Shown here: in pieces, positions 5,765 through 5,854 of the stretch
How the letters are laid out: each line of letters begins with the position of its first letter
Numbering within the stretch: position 1 is the first letter of the stretch
Assembly (NCBI GenBank): GCA_000438015.1
Contig: FR901572.1
Span: 3,470 to 9,323 of the forward strand
Source of the DNA: Coraliomargarita sp. CAG:312
Lineage (GTDB): Bacteria > Verrucomicrobiota > Verrucomicrobiia > Opitutales > Intestinicryptomonadaceae
Direction: 5' to 3'
Length of the DNA stretch: 5,854 nt
Translations under genes and position numbers: made by a program
The notes under the pieces: model-generated
Databases searched by the model: none
Seen by the model: only the letters and a program-made list of their open reading frames with translations
What the model was told of the DNA's origin: nothing

Positions 5765-5854
5765 ATAAGCCACCAATCAACCTATCGTTCTAATACCAAA
5801 GGAAATGGAATATATTATTATTTTAAGCGGACATATAATTGCAAGTTTCAAAAG

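Noticed and set aside
5481..5780. Minus-strand 99-codon frame overlapping the membrane gene start
   Set aside because: It is out of frame with the SdpI and DUF1648 motifs and lies wholly within that gene's region.
1..5854. CRISPR array, tRNA/rRNA genes, insertion sequence or integrase
   Set aside because: No regularly spaced repeats, cloverleaf-like segments, rRNA sequence, transposase or integrase motifs were seen.

Overview
The window is a stretch of bacterial chromosome in which every supported gene lies on the minus strand, so transcription runs from high to low coordinates. In transcription order it holds an SdpI/DUF1648-like integral membrane protein, ribosomal protein L32 (rpmF), a terminator, acyl-phosphate synthase PlsX, beta-ketoacyl-ACP synthase III FabH, a strong terminator, and a two-gene Septu-type anti-phage module: ptuA (ATPase), then ptuB (HNH nuclease). 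ptuB runs off the left edge.

Organism: rpmF-plsX-fabH is a conserved bacterial core cluster. The L32 is of the cysteine-free (non-zinc) type. Base composition is moderate, with AT-rich intergenic DNA. Shine-Dalgarno strength is uneven: clear before rpmF and ptuB, weak before plsX, fabH and ptuA. The L32 sequence reminds me of Verrucomicrobiota (PVC group), but this is a recollection-level guess and should be held loosely.

Region 4643-5854: the membrane gene and rpmF are only 30 nt apart. rpmF is followed by a hairpin with a U-tract, so plsX probably needs read-through or its own promoter. Region 2180-4481: PlsX makes acyl-phosphate for phospholipid synthesis and FabH starts fatty-acid elongation, so the two genes sit at the joint of both pathways. 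The 199-nt gap between them contains a notable potential RNA fold. fabH ends in a near-perfect 7-bp hairpin with eight Ts, which insulates the lipid genes from what follows.

Region 1-1913: ptuA and ptuB are separated by only 3 nt and form one unit. PtuA carries the full set of ABC-type ATPase motifs. PtuB has the zinc-cysteine HNH pattern of the TIGR02646-like family. No reverse transcriptase lies upstream of ptuA, so this looks like a stand-alone Septu rather than a retron Ec78-type system, although what lies beyond the left edge is unknown.

The Septu pair is a known type of system. The less expected items are the SdpI-like protein with apparently swapped domain order, the structured plsX-fabH spacer, and several inverted repeats in the leaders of plsX and ptuA.
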